Shown here: positions 1 to 8,944 of the stretch, piece by piece
Position numbering within the stretch: the first letter of the stretch is position 1
Layout of the letters: each line of letters opens with the position of its first letter
From: Hyphomicrobiaceae bacterium
Lineage (GTDB): Bacteria; Pseudomonadota; Alphaproteobacteria; Rhizobiales; Xanthobacteraceae
Assembly (NCBI GenBank): GCA_021324465.1
Contig: JAJPJB010000092.1
Location: 1 to 64,000 of the forward strand
Direction of reading: 5' to 3'
DNA length: 64,000 nucleotides
The notes under the pieces: model-generated
The model's database searches: none
What the model saw: the letters and a program-made list of their open reading frames with translations, nothing else
Told to the model about the DNA's origin: nothing
Position numbers and translations under genes: made by a program

Positions 1-1
1 A

Positions 2-1855
2 GGCATCGGCGCGCTGCGCGATGAATCAGACCGCGACGGCTATCGCGTGGTCATCGAACTGCGGCGCGAAGCGATGCCCGATGTGGTGCTCAATCAGCTC
101 TATCGCTTCACGGCACTGCAGTCCTCATTCGGCGCCAATATGGTGGCGCTCGACGGCGGGCGGCCGCAGGTGATGAATCTGAAGGATCTTTTGCAGTCCT
201 TCATCTCGTTTCGCGAACAGGTCGTCTACCGCCGGACCAAGCATCTGCTTGGCAAGGCGCGCGACCGCGCGCATATCCTGGTCGGGCTGGCGATTGCAGT
301 GGCCAATATCGATGAGGTCATCCGGCTCATTCGCGCCGCGCGCGATGCCAACGAGGCGCGCGAGCAATTGATGAGCCGGGACTGGCCGGCGCGCGATGTG
401 GCGGTCATGGTCACGTTGATCGACGATCCGCGCCACGTCGTGACCAATGCGGGCACCACTCGGCTCTCCGCGGAGCAGGCCAAAGCCATTCTCGATCTGC
501 GCCTGCAGCGGCTGACGGCGCTCGGCCGTGACGAGATCAAGGAGGAACTCGACAAGCTCGCCACCGAGATCGCCGATTATCTCGAGATCCTGCGCTCGCG
601 CGCGCGCATTCAAGCGATCGTCAAGGACGAGCTCGCCGCCATCAAAAACGAATTCGCCACACCGCGCAAAACAGTAATCGTCGACCAGGAAGGCGAGATG
701 GAAGACGAGGATCTGATCCAGCGCGAGGACATGGTCGTCACCGTTTCGCACGCCGGCTACGTCAAGCGTGTGCCGCTGTCGACCTACCGGGCGCAGAAGC
801 GCGGCGGCAAAGGCCGCGCCGGCATGCAGACGCGCGACGAGGATTTCGTTACGCGGCTGTTCGTGGCTTCCACGCATACGCCTGTACTGTTCTTCTCCTC
901 GCTCGGCAAGGTCTACAAGGAGAAGGTGTGGCGGCTGCCGCAGGCCGCACCCCAGGCGCGCGGCAAGGCGCTGATCAATATCCTGCCGCTGGAGCAGGGC
1001 GAGAACATCACCACCATCATGCCGCTGCCAGAGGACGAACAGAGCTGGGACAAGCTCGACGTCATGTTCGCCACCACGCGGGGCACGGTGCGGCGCAACA
1101 AGCTGTCCGACTTCGTCGATGTGCGGCGCTCCGGCATCATCGCCATGAAGCTCGACGAGGGCGACGCCATTGTCGACGTGCAGATCTGCAAGGAAAGCGA
1201 CGACGTGCTGCTCACCTCGGCCGGCGGCCAGTGCATCCGCTTTGCCGTGACCGACGTGCGCGTGTTCCAGGGCCGTACCTCGATGGGCGTGCGCGGCATC
1301 AATCTGGCCGAAGGCGACAAGGTGATTTCGCTCTCCATCCTGCGCCATGTCGAGGCGACGGCGGATGAGCGCATGGCCTATCTGAAGCGGGCCAACGCGG
1401 TGCGCCGCGGCAGTAACGGCGAAGCCGAGGAGAACGGCGGCACGGATCAGGAGGAGGCCGAGGGCGCAATCGAGCTTGGTGAGCGGCGCTATGTTGAAAT
1501 GTCGGCGGCCGAGCAATTCGTGCTGACGATTTCAGAAAAAGGCTTTGGCAAGCGCACCTCATCCTACGAATACCGCACTACGGGCCGCGGCGGCAAAGGC
1601 ATTGTTGCCATGTCCGTCACCGAACGGAACGGGCGGCTGGTCGCCTCCTTCCCCATCGAGGAGAGCGATCAGATCATGCTGGTCACCAACGGCGGCCAAT
1701 TGATCCGCTGCCCGGTCGACGGCATTCGCATCGCCGGCCGCTCGACACAAGGTGTCATCGTGTTCTCGACAGCCGACGGCGAGAAGGTGGCGTCGGTCGA
1801 GCGGCTGTCCGAAGAAGGCGAGCAGGGCGACGGCAACGGCAATGGCAGTGAGTAA
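2..1855 (+). CDS. gyrA: DNA gyrase subunit A, C-terminal part (5' end outside window)
   Basis: This is the DNA-wrapping and cleavage subunit of type II topoisomerase, which introduces negative supercoils together with GyrB. The frame is open to the window edge and the first codons already read as the tower/coiled-coil part of GyrA, so the GTG at 47 is internal and the real start and catalytic Tyr lie upstream. The coiled-coil gate region runs to about 680. Six beta-pinwheel blades follow; the first carries the GyrA box QKRGGKG at about 794-814, the motif that separates GyrA from ParC. Related GRGGKG/GRTS-type motifs recur in later blades. The last blades are split by an acidic, Gly/Glu-rich insert at about 1400-1480, and the protein ends in an acidic tail. 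Confidence 0.97.
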   Translation, partial: GIGALRDESDRDGYRVVIELRREAMPDVVLNQLYRFTALQSSFGANMVALDGGRPQVMNLKDLLQSFISFREQVVYRRTKHLLGKARDRAHILVGLAIAVANIDEVIRLIRAARDANEAREQLMSRDWPARDVAVMVTLIDDPRHVVTNAGTTRLSAEQAKAILDLRLQRLTALGRDEIKEELDKLATEIADYLEILRSRARIQAIVKDELAAIKNEFATPRKTVIVDQEGEMEDEDLIQREDMVVTVSHAGYVKRVPLSTYRAQKRGGKGRAGMQTRDEDFVTRLFVASTHTPVLFFSSLGKVYKEKVWRLPQAAPQARGKALINILPLEQGENITTIMPLPEDEQSWDKLDVMFATTRGTVRRNKLSDFVDVRRSGIIAMKLDEGDAIVDVQICKESDDVLLTSAGGQCIRFAVTDVRVFQGRTSMGVRGINLAEGDKVISLSILRHVEATADERMAYLKRANAVRRGSNGEAEENGGTDQEEAEGAIELGERRYVEMSAAEQFVLTISEKGFGKRTSSYEYRTTGRGGKGIVAMSVTERNGRLVASFPIEESDQIMLVTNGGQLIRCPVDGIRIAGRSTQGVIVFSTADGEKVASVERLSEEGEQGDGNGNGSE

Positions 1856-2171
1856 AACATCCGCGCAGTTCCTGTCGTGCGCGTGGGTTGGCCGCGCCGC
1901 CGCGTAATCCGCCACTCATGGCGCTGCCCCCGGGAAACCTGACGGCTGATCGCGCGGCGGCGCGGTGCTTGTGGGCGGCAGCATTTGGCTGTCGCTGGCG
2001 CGGCGAACGGTTTGAGCCGCGATCTGCGGTGTATCGCGCACGCTGTCACTTGGCGGCATTGCTTTTGGCGCGATGATGGGTTTGGCTGAGCTTGCCGCGG
2101 GCCGCGCTTAACCGCGCTGTCGGCAGGCCGGGACGGGGCCGGACGGAGGGGACCGGGGGGCCGATGCAATC
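1856..2171. other. Intergenic region after gyrA, no convincing gene
   Basis: About 315 bases separate gyrA from the hydrolase gene. One frame (about 1967-2109) reads as two short Gly/Ala-rich stretches separated by an in-frame TGA and ending at TAA, which could be a decayed small membrane-protein gene, but it is too short to assign. No clear terminator hairpin with a T-run follows gyrA. Confidence 0.4.
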
Positions 2172-3044
2172 ATGATAGGCCGCGATGCCGGCATGGGGCT
2201 TATCGCCTTGGCGCTGTGGTTCGCTCCCGCGACGCCGGCAGGAGCGGCGTCGCGCGCCCATGTCTATCTGTTTCGCGGGCTTGCCGATGTGTTCTCCACC
2301 GGGATGGACACGCTCGCTGACGAATTGAATCAGCACGGCGTCTATGCCACCTCGCACAGCCATAACGATTGGAAGTCGTTGGCCGACAGGGCGGCGGCGG
2401 AGTTCAAGGCAGGCAAGGAAGGCCCGATCATTCTCATCGGCCACTCGCTGGGCGCCGACGCCGTGATGGAAATGGCCGATTATCTCGGCGACAAGGGCGT
2501 CCCCGTAGCGCTGGTGATGCCCTTCGACGGCACGCAGTCATTTCCGGTCCCCGGCAATGTCGGCCGCGTCGTCAATTTCACGCAGCGCGACTATGCCTTC
2601 ATGCGGCCGGGCGCCGGATTTCACGGTTCGCTCAACAATGTCGATCTACGAGGGGACGGCGACATCGGCCATCTCAACATCGACAAGGTGCCGCGGCTGC
2701 ATGCGCGGGCGATCAAGGAGGTTTTGGCCGTGGTCGGCGGACATGTCGCGCCGGTCGCGGCGAAGCCTGTGCCGCGCGCCGTCGAAGGCGAGGAGACCGC
2801 GCATCGTGACGGGACCGCGCGCAGCGATCACGATATCCGACGAAGCGAGGAGCCGGCCGCCCCGACGCCGCCAAATACGGATCAGGCGGCAAAGGCATCT
2901 GCGGTGAAGATCGAGACAAGCACGCCTGCCGCCGTCGCTCAACCGACGCCGCCCGTGGCGCCGGCAAACGCTGCGGCGCCGCCGGCACCGCCGCCACAGC
3001 CGTCTCGTGTCGCGCCGGCTAAGCTGTTGCAAATTCCGGACTGA
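2172..3044 (+). CDS. Secreted alpha/beta-hydrolase-like (lipase/thioesterase-type) protein
   Basis: A 290-residue protein with an N-terminal hydrophobic signal segment ending near Ala-Gly-Ala-Ala (residues 20-26), so it is probably exported. The nucleophile elbow GHSLG lies at residues 90-94, with Ser92 as likely nucleophile, preceded by a hydrophobic beta strand as in alpha/beta hydrolases. The folded part is short (about residues 28-195). The last 90 residues are Pro/Ala-rich, low in complexity and likely disordered. The substrate cannot be told from sequence. The stop is 5 bases before the next start, so the two genes are probably co-transcribed. Confidence 0.75.
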   Translation: MIGRDAGMGLIALALWFAPATPAGAASRAHVYLFRGLADVFSTGMDTLADELNQHGVYATSHSHNDWKSLADRAAAEFKAGKEGPIILIGHSLGADAVMEMADYLGDKGVPVALVMPFDGTQSFPVPGNVGRVVNFTQRDYAFMRPGAGFHGSLNNVDLRGDGDIGHLNIDKVPRLHARAIKEVLAVVGGHVAPVAAKPVPRAVEGEETAHRDGTARSDHDIRRSEEPAAPTPPNTDQAAKASAVKIETSTPAAVAQPTPPVAPANAAAPPAPPPQPSRVAPAKLLQIPD

Positions 3045-3049
3045 GCGCA

Positions 3050-3895
3050 ATGAAGGGGCGGGGGGGCGTCGCGACGGCATCAGGAAGAATTGGTCTGGTG
3101 CTTTCGGTCTTATTGTTGCTCGCCTGCATTGAAGTCGGCCGCACCGCTGCACGCGCCCAGAGTGCTGACCCGCGGATCGCCGATCTTGTGCAAGCTGGAC
3201 GAGTTCGTGTCGGACTTGGTCTCGGCAACCATGCCGCCGCGATCAAAGATCCCACGACCGGCGAGATGCACGGCATGGCCGTCGACCTCGCCCGCGCGCT
3301 CGCGGCCCGTATCGGCGTCGCGCTCGAACCGATCATGTATCCGCGGCCCGGCGCCGTGTTCGAGGGCGTACGCAACAGCGCCTGGGACGTGACGTTTCTG
3401 GTGGTCGATCCGGAACGCACCGCCGAGGCGGACGCATCGCCGATCTATATGCAGAGCGAGTTCACCTATCTGGTGCCGGCCGGCTCGCCGATTCGCCGCG
3501 TCGCGGATGCCGACCGGCCAGGTATGCGCATTGCGGTACGGCGCGGGGACGCCGTCGATCTGCGCTTGAGCCGCATACTCAAACATGCGCAATTGCGGCG
3601 CGCCAATGATCAAGTTGCCGGCATCGGCTTGTTGCGCTCCGGGCGCGTCAATGCTTACGCGGCACCGCGCTCGACGCTGCTTGCGATCGCGGCGCAAGTG
3701 CCGGGCTCCCATGTTTTGGACGACGCTTTCGGGACGACATCGTGGGCGGCTTTCGTGCCCAAGGGCCATGCCGGGCGACTTGCTTATGTGAGCGAGTTTG
3801 TCGAGGCTGCCAAAGCCAACGGGCTGATCGCGCAATTCATCGCGCGCGAAGGCTTGCGCGGCATAACAGTGGCGCCGCCGTCGAAAACGCAATGA
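3050..3895 (+). CDS. Family 3 extracellular solute-binding protein (periplasmic)
   Basis: A 281-residue protein with a clear signal peptide (hydrophobic residues about 13-28, cleavage near Ala-Arg-Ala-Gln). The mature part has the two-lobe pattern of family 3 binding proteins (PF00497): an opening strand followed by a GMAVDLARALAARI-like helix, a WDVTFLVVDPER segment and a late strand/hinge. Such proteins usually bind polar amino acids or small acids for ABC import, or act as periplasmic sensors. No permease or ATPase gene is adjacent, so the partner is elsewhere or it works alone. It starts 5 bases after the hydrolase stop. Confidence 0.8.
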   Translation: MKGRGGVATASGRIGLVLSVLLLLACIEVGRTAARAQSADPRIADLVQAGRVRVGLGLGNHAAAIKDPTTGEMHGMAVDLARALAARIGVALEPIMYPRPGAVFEGVRNSAWDVTFLVVDPERTAEADASPIYMQSEFTYLVPAGSPIRRVADADRPGMRIAVRRGDAVDLRLSRILKHAQLRRANDQVAGIGLLRSGRVNAYAAPRSTLLAIAAQVPGSHVLDDAFGTTSWAAFVPKGHAGRLAYVSEFVEAAKANGLIAQFIAREGLRGITVAPPSKTQ

Positions 3896-3960
3896 TCAGC
3901 AGCGCCCGCGCTTGCACGTGCGGCAGATGCGGCTAACATTGCAAAAGCAGGAGCAGCGCC

Positions 3961-4842
3961 ATGACGATGCCGCTTGCGCTCGACGATATCTCGATCCATC
4001 CGGTGGTCGAGCAACCGCAATGCACGTCGTTTGAAGCTTTCAGCTTCTTTCCCGCGCTCACCAAAGACATGGTGGCGGAAAACCGCGATTGGCTCATGCC
4101 GCGCTACGTCACGCCTGCCGGCAACCTCGTGATGTGCATTCAGAGCTTTGTGATCAAGACGCCGCATCATAATATTCTCGTCGATGCCTGCGTCGGCAAT
4201 CACAAGCCGCGGCCAAGCCGGCCGTTCTGGCACATGCTCAACAGCGACCGTTTCGAAAAAAGCCTCGCGGCGCTCGGGCTTGGCGTGAACGATATCGATT
4301 ATGTGATGTGCACGCATCTGCACACCGATCACGTCGGCTGGAACACGCGGCTTGAAAATGGTCGCTGGGTTCCGACCTTTCCAAAGGCGCGTTACATCAT
4401 GTCGGAGCGCGAGCTGAACCATTGGACGGAACGCGAAAAGCAGAATCCGGCAAGCGTGCCTTGGATCACCGATTCCGTGCTGCCAATCGTGGCTGCAAAA
4501 CGCGAGCAGGTCGTCAAAAGCGATTTTGCGTTCAACGAACACATCCGGTTCATTCCGACGCCCGGTCACACCATCGACCATTACTCGATCCTGGTCGGCA
4601 GCCCCGGCGCAGATGTATTGATCACCGGCGACATGATCCATTCGCCGCTGCAGGGCAGATATACCGACCTGGGCATGATGTCGGACTACGATTCGGTCCA
4701 GGCCGGGCGGACGCGGCGGCAGATTTTCGATCGCTTCAGCGAGACGCCGACAATCCTGTGCGCCACGCACTTTCCGGCGCCTTCGAGCGCACGCGTAAGG
4801 CGTTGGGGCGATGGTTACAAATTTGTCGCGACGGAAGGCTGA
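3961..4842 (+). CDS. Metallo-beta-lactamase-fold hydrolase
   Basis: A 293-residue cytosolic protein with the zinc motif HLHTDH (His119, His121, Asp123, His124), the later PGHT segment, a bridging Asp in LITGDM and a final His in CATHFP. This is the complete ligand set of the MBL superfamily. Length and layout resemble the AHL-lactonase/GumP-like group with a two-metal site, so it could open a lactone or thioester, but the substrate is not determined. A purine-rich AGCAGGAGC precedes the ATG as ribosome site. Confidence 0.85.
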   Translation: MTMPLALDDISIHPVVEQPQCTSFEAFSFFPALTKDMVAENRDWLMPRYVTPAGNLVMCIQSFVIKTPHHNILVDACVGNHKPRPSRPFWHMLNSDRFEKSLAALGLGVNDIDYVMCTHLHTDHVGWNTRLENGRWVPTFPKARYIMSERELNHWTEREKQNPASVPWITDSVLPIVAAKREQVVKSDFAFNEHIRFIPTPGHTIDHYSILVGSPGADVLITGDMIHSPLQGRYTDLGMMSDYDSVQAGRTRRQIFDRFSETPTILCATHFPAPSSARVRRWGDGYKFVATEG

Positions 4843-4914
4843 GCCTGATGATATGGTGATGCTATCGGAGGCGGCCGGGATGTGAACGTGCTGCTATTGT
4901 CCCGGGAGGCGGCC

Positions 4915-5415
4915 ATGAACGAGCATCGTCATACCAAGGTTGCCGCGGACGAACGCTGGAAACATGACGGCGTGCGCGTCATTCCCGGCAATCAGTTGGA
5001 CCCGAACGTCCCCTCGACTCCCGGCATGGATCGCAAGGCCGCGATCAATTTCGCCCGCGTCGGCGCGCAAAAGCTCTGGGCCGGCACGGTGACGATCAAG
5101 CCCGACGCCAAGACCGGCGCGCATCATCACGGTCACCTCGAGAGCATCATTTATGTGGTGCGCGGCAGAGCGCGTATGCGCTGGGGCGAACATTTGCAAT
5201 TCACCGCGGAAGCAGGTCCGGGCGATTTCATCTTCGTTCCGCCTTACGTGCCGCATCAGGAGATCAATGCCTCGACCGAAGAGGTACTGGAATGCGTGCT
5301 GGTACGCAGCGACGGCGAGGCGATCGCCATCAATCTCGACATCGAGCCGGTGGAGAAGCCCGAGACGGTGTTGTGGATCGATCCGATCCACCGCGATCCG
5401 CACGCGCAGAAATAA
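4915..5415 (+). CDS. Cupin-domain protein
   Basis: A 166-residue single-domain cupin. Motif 1 is GAHHHGHLESIIYVVRG (three His and a Glu) and motif 2 is PGDFIFVPPYVPHQE, giving the usual 3-His/1-Glu metal site. I place the start at ATG 4915 because GGGAGG sits at 4904-4909; a GTG at 4882 would extend the frame by 11 residues but lacks a comparable site. The protein could be a small dioxygenase, isomerase or sugar-acid-type cupin. It follows the MBL-fold hydrolase and converges on dsbB with no spacer. Confidence 0.8.
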   Translation: MNEHRHTKVAADERWKHDGVRVIPGNQLDPNVPSTPGMDRKAAINFARVGAQKLWAGTVTIKPDAKTGAHHHGHLESIIYVVRGRARMRWGEHLQFTAEAGPGDFIFVPPYVPHQEINASTEEVLECVLVRSDGEAIAINLDIEPVEKPETVLWIDPIHRDPHAQK

Positions 5416-6018
5416 TTATTGCAGCAGCCGATAGCCGAAGGTGTGGCATTCGCCCAGGCCACATTGCATGACGGCCGAAACAAAATTGATCGCGCAGAGC
5501 AGGGTGATGTAGACGGCGAGTGCGCGAGCCAGGCGCGCGAAGTGGTGCTTATCGTCCGATGCATCGCACACGCCGCCGAACAGCGCCAGTCGGGCGGCAA
5601 GACCGAACAGGAGCGCAAGCGCGATCAGGGCGGACCAGACCGGCAAGTGCAGGCCGAGTACGGCGCTGCCGATATAGGCGTGGCCGGGGCGCGGGTAAAT
5701 ATCGAGCAGCGTTTGGCGTAGCGCAATCACCAAGAGCAGCACGGCAAAGATCAGCGCCACACCGGTGCCGCGTTCCGAGCGGCCGGAGCGCAATTGCAAA
5801 ATGAGGCCAAAGCAGCAGCCAAACATGGCATAGCGCTGCAACAGGCAGAGCGGGCAGGGAATTTCGCCAAAGGCATATTGCATGCCCATGGCCGCGGTCA
5901 GAATGGCAGCAAGGATCGCCAGCATCGCCAGGAGGGCCAGGCGGCCCAACGCAGGCGGCAGGGGGAAGTGCCCCCCAGAGCTTTGCTCATAGCTGCAGCC
6001 AGGGCATGCGGAAGCCAT
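5416..6018 (-). CDS. dsbB: DsbB-family disulfide bond formation protein
   Basis: An inner-membrane quinone-linked thiol oxidase, about 200 residues with four to five membrane segments. The first periplasmic loop carries the redox motif CPLC (residues 55-58) followed by LLQR, as in DsbB. The second pair seen in E. coli DsbB is not in its usual place; instead Cys residues occur in the C-terminal QCGLGEC segment, typical of the alphaproteobacterial branch. The start is uncertain. ATG 6018 is the first in-frame ATG giving a normal length, but the ATG at 5988-5990, which overlaps the stop of the upstream small gene in classic coupled fashion, is one base out of frame at a run of six G (plus-strand 5971-5976). 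Confidence 0.85.
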   Translation of the reverse strand: MASACPGCSYEQSSGGHFPLPPALGRLALLAMLAILAAILTAAMGMQYAFGEIPCPLCLLQRYAMFGCCFGLILQLRSGRSERGTGVALIFAVLLLVIALRQTLLDIYPRPGHAYIGSAVLGLHLPVWSALIALALLFGLAARLALFGGVCDASDDKHHFARLARALAVYITLLCAINFVSAVMQCGLGECHTFGYRLLQ

Positions 6019-6160
6019 AGTCGGCGCTGTAAATCTCGAAAAGAAACAACCAAATACACAAGACCGACGACAGCAGCAGGCAGGCGACCGCCATGCGACC
6101 CAGCCCGGAAAGGTCAAGGATGAAAGCGAGCAACAAGCTTGCAAAGACGGCTGCCATCAT
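5987..6160 (-). CDS. Small membrane protein, DUF5993-like, upstream of dsbB
   Basis: A 57-residue frame starting ATG ATG, with two hydrophobic helices (about residues 4-20 and 23-42) separated by a short basic turn (Gly-Leu-Gly-Arg) and a polar tail ending in MPWLQL. Size, two-helix layout and position directly before dsbB match the DUF5993 family, which I recall as a DsbB neighbour; the function is unknown. The stop overlaps an ATG (ATGA) that would couple it to dsbB if one base were added in the G6 run. The identification rests on pattern and context, not on a search. Confidence 0.6.
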   Translation of the reverse strand: MMAAVFASLLLAFILDLSGLGRMAVACLLLSSVLCIWLFLFEIYSADYGFRMPWLQL

Positions 6161-6963
6161 GGGTGCGAACGTCCCCGCATTGACGGCTCAGCCGTGGACA
6201 AGAGCGCTGCGGCCCGTGCGAGCACGGCCAGCACGACAAAGTTTTGCCGCAGCGTTCCGAGGACTGATCCCATGAAAGCGCGCCGCGGCGCAAACCCAGT
6301 CCGCCGCGAACCCCAAGTACGCGTCTTTGACAGACGAGATTGTCATCGCGCCCCCGCTACAGCAATGCGGTCGATGAATACCACAAATTGATTACCGCAA
6401 ATTCTGAACCAACCCGACACGCGATGCACTGCAGGATTGTCTTGATCTCTCAAGTCACCGGAACGTGTCTGATGGACAAACGCGATGGTCTCGGTCGAAA
6501 GGCCGCCGGGCCGGGATCTGTTCTCCGTGCTCTACCGTGCGGCAAGCGCGCGAAGAGGCGCAAGGATGACACGGCGCCTGCCGCAGCAATCGGCGGCGTT
6601 CATTCGGCTGCCAAACGGGCGGATCAGCGGCCAATACGCCCTCCCTGGCATATAATCTGCGGTTAAGTAATTGGCCTGGCTATCGATTGCATCTTTGGCC
6701 GCGCTTGCAGTAGCACGCTACCGGCGAACCGCTGCAAGTGTGCTTTGCACCATTCCTGTGCATTGCAGCGCGGCTCGCTAGTTCGCCTTGCTTCCAGTTG
6801 CATTGCGCAAAATTACAGAATGCCGTTCGCAACCCGTTGCCATTGTGCAACAAAATCCGAAATTGCAAGCATGGAACCTTGCGCGGCCTGTTCTTGTGTG
6901 TGAGAGTGAACTGTTCCCCCAGGGGGCTTTTCCGAGGGGTGTCTCACGTTGGAGGAGGAACTT
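6161..6963. other. Long non-coding stretch upstream of a small secreted protein gene
   Basis: Eight hundred bases without a convincing gene; the frames here lack ribosome sites and recognisable domains. It must hold the promoter of the minus-strand DUF5993/dsbB pair and of the plus-strand gene at 6964. A short perfect palindrome CCCCCAGGGGG lies near 6916-6926, followed by CTTTT. The part from about 6690 to 6880 is rich in CATTGC/TTGC motifs but shows no regular spacing. Confidence 0.4.
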
Positions 6964-7209
6964 ATGCGCCGTTTTGGGCTTTCGCTGTGCCTCGCACTGG
7001 CAGTATCGGGGCTTGCCTATTCTGCTCAGGCTGCCGGGTTGAATTGCGCTGTCGGGTTGTCCGTTCACAAGGGTGCGTCGATCTGGCTGCACCACAAGAA
7101 GCTGACATCCTGCGCAGGCGCCATGGGCTGCAAGTGCGTGTCCTGCTACGATCTTAACGGCTCCGTCTATTCGGCCTGCTACCCGCTGGTAGCGGCGATG
7201 CCAAAGTAA
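6964..7209 (+). CDS. Small Cys-rich exported protein
   Basis: An 81-residue protein preceded by a very strong ribosome site (GGAGGAGG at 6951-6958), which fixes the start at ATG 6964 rather than the GTG/TTG codons upstream. Residues 1-23 form a textbook signal peptide ending Ala-Gln-Ala. The mature part of about 58 residues contains six Cys in the pattern C..C..C-x-C-x2-C..C, suggesting three disulfides in the periplasm or outside the cell. No family was recognised. It is followed by a rho-independent terminator, so it is probably a single, well expressed transcript. Confidence 0.75.
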   Translation: MRRFGLSLCLALAVSGLAYSAQAAGLNCAVGLSVHKGASIWLHHKKLTSCAGAMGCKCVSCYDLNGSVYSACYPLVAAMPK

Positions 7210-7257
7210 CGCCGGCGTATTCGCGCATTTCTCACGGCGTTTAAGTTCGGATAGCTG

Positions 7258-7308
7258 CGCCGGCGCCAAGCTCCGCTGAAAAGCGCAGCTTGGGCGCTGG
7301 CTTTTTTT
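7258..7308 (+). terminator. Rho-independent terminator of the small Cys-rich gene
   Basis: A GC-rich inverted repeat (GCGCCGGCGCCAAGCT ... AGCTTGGGCGCTGGC) around a GAAA-type loop, directly followed by seven T (7302-7308). It lies about 50 bases after the stop of the gene. Confidence 0.85.
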
Positions 7309-7658
7309 GTCTATTTGGATCGAGCGACTCGGTGAGCCTGAACCGGCTTGCCCGAAGCCATAGCCTTTGCGCCGTCGCCGGCGTGGAAGCGGCAACCCGG
7401 TGCGAGAATGGCGCCGCAAGGCACGGCTAGGCATTTGCGGGCCACCACGCCTGTAGTTCCGCTCAACAATCCGTGACGCCGATGTCCGGAAACTTTCGCA
7501 TGGCACCCTTGTTGGCTCCATAGCGTTCCGTATCTCCTATGCCGATGATCGCGGCGCAAGGCGCCCGCAGATGGCTCTGGATGCGCAAATTGCACAAGCA
7601 TATTTCGCGCCGACTGTGCTCAACGCCGGACGCCTAATCGGAACAAAGGATGCTTGCC
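7309..7658. other. Intergenic region before the DUF892 gene
   Basis: About 350 bases between the terminator and the DUF892 gene. Open frames on both strands lack ribosome sites, signal features or recognisable motifs. A promoter for the DUF892 gene is expected here but no clear hexamers stand out. Confidence 0.35.
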
Positions 7659-8153
7659 ATGAAAATCGACAGCTTGGAGAAAATGTACATCGCCGAACTG
7701 CAGGAACTCGCCAGCGCCGAGCGGCAGCTTTCCGAATGTCTACCGCGCGTGGCGCGCGCCGCAGCGCACGCAGCGCTCAGAGATGCTCTGTTCGACCACC
7801 AAGACGTGGCAACGGCGCAGGTCTCGCAGCTTGAAGCAACCCTGAAGAAGCACGGCGCAAATCCCAATGAGCATATCGATCAAGCCATGCAGGCTCTGGT
7901 TTACGAGACCGAAAAAATGCTGCCCATGCTGAAAGGTCAGCGGATTCGCGACGCCGGTCTCATCGCGTCGATACAACGATTGAAGCACTACCAAATCGCG
8001 GCTTATGGAACGGCCGCGGCGCTCGCCGGACAGCTCAAATTCACAGATGACGAGAAATTGCTGCATCAATTCGTCGAGGACGAAAAGGAAGGCGACGCCA
8101 TTTTGACTGATCTCGCCGAAAGCGAAGTCAATCCCGACGCGCTGGCAGCGTAA
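7659..8153 (+). CDS. DUF892 / YciF-type ferritin-like protein
   Basis: A 164-residue, almost wholly helical protein. The opening LEKMYIAELQELASAE and the later helix with YETEKMLP and LKHYQIAAYGTA match the DUF892 family (E. coli YciE/YciF), four-helix ferritin-like proteins with a dimetal site built from Glu and His. Members are induced by general, osmotic or oxidative stress and may handle iron or peroxide. I prefer ATG 7659 because AAAGGA (7645-7650) is correctly spaced from it; ATG 7650 overlaps that site. It stands alone. Confidence 0.85.
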   Translation: MKIDSLEKMYIAELQELASAERQLSECLPRVARAAAHAALRDALFDHQDVATAQVSQLEATLKKHGANPNEHIDQAMQALVYETEKMLPMLKGQRIRDAGLIASIQRLKHYQIAAYGTAAALAGQLKFTDDEKLLHQFVEDEKEGDAILTDLAESEVNPDALAA

Positions 8154-8378
8154 TCAGACCGGCCGAACCGAACCACGATTTCGCGGCGCTGAGTTTCTGG
8201 GGCAGGTCGCGCCGGAGGGCGCCCCGAAACCGGATGACGCTCTTTTGCTCTGGAGACGCCCGCGCTGCTGCCGAATGCGGCGGCGCGGGGACTGATGTTT
8301 GTGCGCTCTTGCAATGAACCCCGGCACATGAGGACGCGTTTTCAAATAAGCAATCATGGACAGACAAAAGGGACCCCG

Positions 8379-8944
8379 ATGAACCGTTCTGAGCCCCTGT
8401 TAAGGCCGTGGGCTCAAGCTAGGCCTGATCCCGGCATCGATCAGCCGCCGCCGGAACATTATCTCGGCGCGTTCAACAAGACCTTGGCCGACAAGGGCTT
8501 CATCGTCACGACGGTGGACAATCTGATTAGATGGGCGCGCAGCGGATCGCTGATGTGGATGACGTTTGGGCTTGCTTGTTGCGCCATCGAGATGATGCAG
8601 ATGGCGATGCCGCGTTACGATGCCGAGCGGTTCGGCTTTGCGCCGCGCGCCAGCCCTCGCCAGGCCGATGTGATGATCGTTGCGGGCACGCTCTGCAACA
8701 AATGGCGCCCGCTTTGCGGAAGGTCTACGACCAAATGCCGGAGCCACGCTATGTAATCTCAATGGGCTCCTGCGCCAACGGCGGCGGCTATTATCACTAT
8801 TCATATTCGGTGGTGCGTGGCTGCGACAAGATCATTCCGGTGGACATTTATGTTCCCGGCTGCCCGCCGACTGCCGAAGCATTGCTCTATGGCGTCCTGT
8901 TGCTGCAGCAAAAGATTCGCCGCAGCGGCAGTATCGAGCGCTAG
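8379..8944 (+). pseudogene. nuoB: NADH-quinone oxidoreductase subunit B-type gene with a one-base frameshift
   Basis: Two overlapping frames together make a full-length NuoB of about 188 residues. The first (from ATG 8379, ribosome site AAAGGGA) runs through [11 protein letters not shown] to GTLCNK. The second continues [38 protein letters not shown] to the stop at 8942-8944. The junction is an AAA run at 8700-8702 where the family has one more A (NKMAP), so a single missing base splits the gene. All four ligands of cluster N2 (the CC pair, Cys of MGSC, Cys of VPGC) are kept. No other nuo genes are adjacent, so it is an orphan paralogue. It may be a recent pseudogene or a sequencing or assembly error. 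Confidence 0.85.

Noticed and set aside
125-1516. 463-codon minus-strand frame opposite gyrA
   Set aside because: Antisense of gyrA with no start signal or recognisable motif.
1888-2109. Possible small gene after gyrA
   Set aside because: Gly/Ala-rich pieces in one frame are interrupted by a TGA and have no ribosome site; too short to support.
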